Assembly (NCBI RefSeq): GCF_900637555.1 | Contig: NZ_LR134378.1 | Coordinates: 196,001-260,000, forward strand | Direction: 5' to 3' | Source: Lautropia mirabilis | GTDB lineage: Bacteria; Pseudomonadota; Gammaproteobacteria; Burkholderiales; Burkholderiaceae_E | DNA length: 64,000 nt | Shown here: in pieces, positions 63,116 through 64,000 of the stretch | How the letters are laid out: every line of letters starts with the position of its first letter | Position numbering within the stretch: the first letter of the stretch is position 1 | The notes under the pieces: model-generated | What the model was told of the DNA's origin: nothing | Database searches by the model: none | What the model saw: only the letters and a program-made list of their open reading frames with translations | Made by a program: the position numbers and the translations under genes

Positions 63116-64000
63116 TCAGTGCAGCTCGCCGCTGCGGCGCTTCTGGATGAAGTCCCGGGTCTCGGACACGATGACATTGGACAGCAGCAGCAGCGCGATG
63201 AGGTTGGGCACCGCCATCAGGCCGTTGAACACGTCAGCCGCCGCCCAGACCAGGCCCAGATTGACACCGGCCCCCAGCAGCACCGTCACGACGTAGATGA
63301 CGCGGTAGATGGGCACCACTTTCTCGCCCCCCAGGTACGCGGCGCACTTCTCGCCGTAGTAGCACCAGCCCAGGATGGTGGAATAGGCGAAGAAGACCAG
63401 ACCGAAGGTGACGAGCCAGCCACCGGGCCCCGGGAGCAGGTCATTGAAGGTGTGGGAGGTGAGCGCCGCCCCCGTGTCGCCACTGGTGGCATAGAGGCCC
63501 CCGATGACCAGCACGATGCCGGTGATGCTGCAGACGACCAGGGTGTCGAGGAAGGTGCCCGTCATGGAGACCAGCGCCTGCCGGCAGGGGTGATCGGTCT
63601 TGGCCGCGGCAGCCGCAATGGGTGCCGAACCCATGCCGGACTCGTTGGAGAAGACGCCGCGCGCCACACCGTAGCGAATGGCGGTACCGATGGCGCCCCC
63701 CACCACGGCGTCCAGCCCGAAGGCCGAACGGCAGATGAGTTCGACAGCCGGAATGACCCTGTCGTAATGGAGGAAGATGATGGCGAGCCCGCCCAGCACG
63801 TAGACGATGGCCATGAACGGCACGATGAACGAGGTGGCCTTGGAGATGCTCTGGATGCCGCCCAGAACCACGACGGCAGTCAGGACCGTCAGCGCCGCAC
63901 CGGTGATCCAGGGATCGACGTGGAAGCTGGCCTGGATGGCCTGGGCCACCGAGTTGGCCTGCACCGAGCTGCCGATGCCGAAGGAAGCCAGCACGCCGAA
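63116..64000 (-). CDS. Sodium:alanine/glycine symporter (AGCS family), C-terminal part
   Basis: The frame is open to the window edge, giving the last ~294 residues. GVARGVFSNESGMGSAPIAAAAAKT is the AGCS signature, followed by QALVSMTGTFLDTLVVC. About seven membrane helices are visible, and the tail (RDFIQKRRSGELH) is cytoplasmic. It imports alanine or glycine with Na+. The N-terminus lies outside the window. Confidence 0.9.
   Translation of the reverse strand, partial: FGVLASFGIGSSVQANSVAQAIQASFHVDPWITGAALTVLTAVVVLGGIQSISKATSFIVPFMAIVYVLGGLAIIFLHYDRVIPAVELICRSAFGLDAVVGGAIGTAIRYGVARGVFSNESGMGSAPIAAAAAKTDHPCRQALVSMTGTFLDTLVVCSITGIVLVIGGLYATSGDTGAALTSHTFNDLLPGPGGWLVTFGLVFFAYSTILGWCYYGEKCAAYLGGEKVVPIYRVIYVVTVLLGAGVNLGLVWAAADVFNGLMAVPNLIALLLLSNVIVSETRDFIQKRRSGELH

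Overview
The window is GC-rich DNA from a betaproteobacterium, most likely Burkholderiales. The evidence is the prs-rplY-pth-ychF order at the left end, an RpoN-type pilin promoter, a yybP-ykoY riboswitch before mntP and the general codon use. An oral Lautropia-like genome would fit, but this is a guess from style. There are no tRNA or rRNA genes and no CRISPR array.

Layout. 1-3128 is core: prs (3' end), rplY, pth, ychF. 3529-32852 is a dense defence island, all on the + strand. It holds: (a) a five- to six-gene operon with a DUF1998 DEAD-box helicase (fused DrmA/DrmB or DruE-like), a DrmD-like SNF2 helicase, a 33-codon gene, a DrmMI/Eco57I-like adenine methylase, an HNH nuclease and an Abi_2/AbiF HEPN protein; (b) two related small hairpin RNA genes on the opposite strand, one overlapping the abi stop codon, either side of a broken Schlafen/AlbA_2-type regulator; (c) a large SF1 helicase, then an AAA ATPase/DUF4276 pair resembling split OLD or PARIS modules; (d) a SelT-like protein with a long repetitive tail; (e) a complete Wadjet jetABCD operon with a truncated DUF1016 gene attached.

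32973-42911 returns to housekeeping and metabolism: a PlsC/CdsA-like lipid pair, mntP behind a manganese riboswitch, a peptide-type ABC transporter operon without its ATPases plus a TIM-barrel isomerase, a His-rich periplasmic cupin, an orphan MNT nucleotidyltransferase and a secreted protein.

42933-54220 is a second accessory block, partly lower in GC. BrnT/BrnA sits between two copies of a structured ~95-bp repeat. Two Rpn-type nuclease paralogues in opposite orientation each have a LexA-like box inside the promoter. Between them lie a hypothetical gene, a membrane protein, a GmrSD-type DUF262/DUF1524 nuclease, a DprA-like protein convergent with a ComF-like phosphoribosyltransferase, and the type IV pilin pilA with a sigma-54 promoter.

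54305-64000 is respiratory and iron metabolism: a TMAO/DMSO-reductase-type molybdoenzyme with a C-terminal cytochrome c domain, split by an in-frame stop; an AraC regulator; a UbiH/UbiM-type monooxygenase; feoA-feoB-FeoB-associated small protein under Fur/FNR-like sites; and the 3' part of an AGCS sodium:amino acid symporter.

Best candidates for something new: the hybrid Druantia/DISARM-like operon, the antisense hairpin RNA tied to the abi gene with a covarying second copy, and probable SOS control of both Rpn nucleases.
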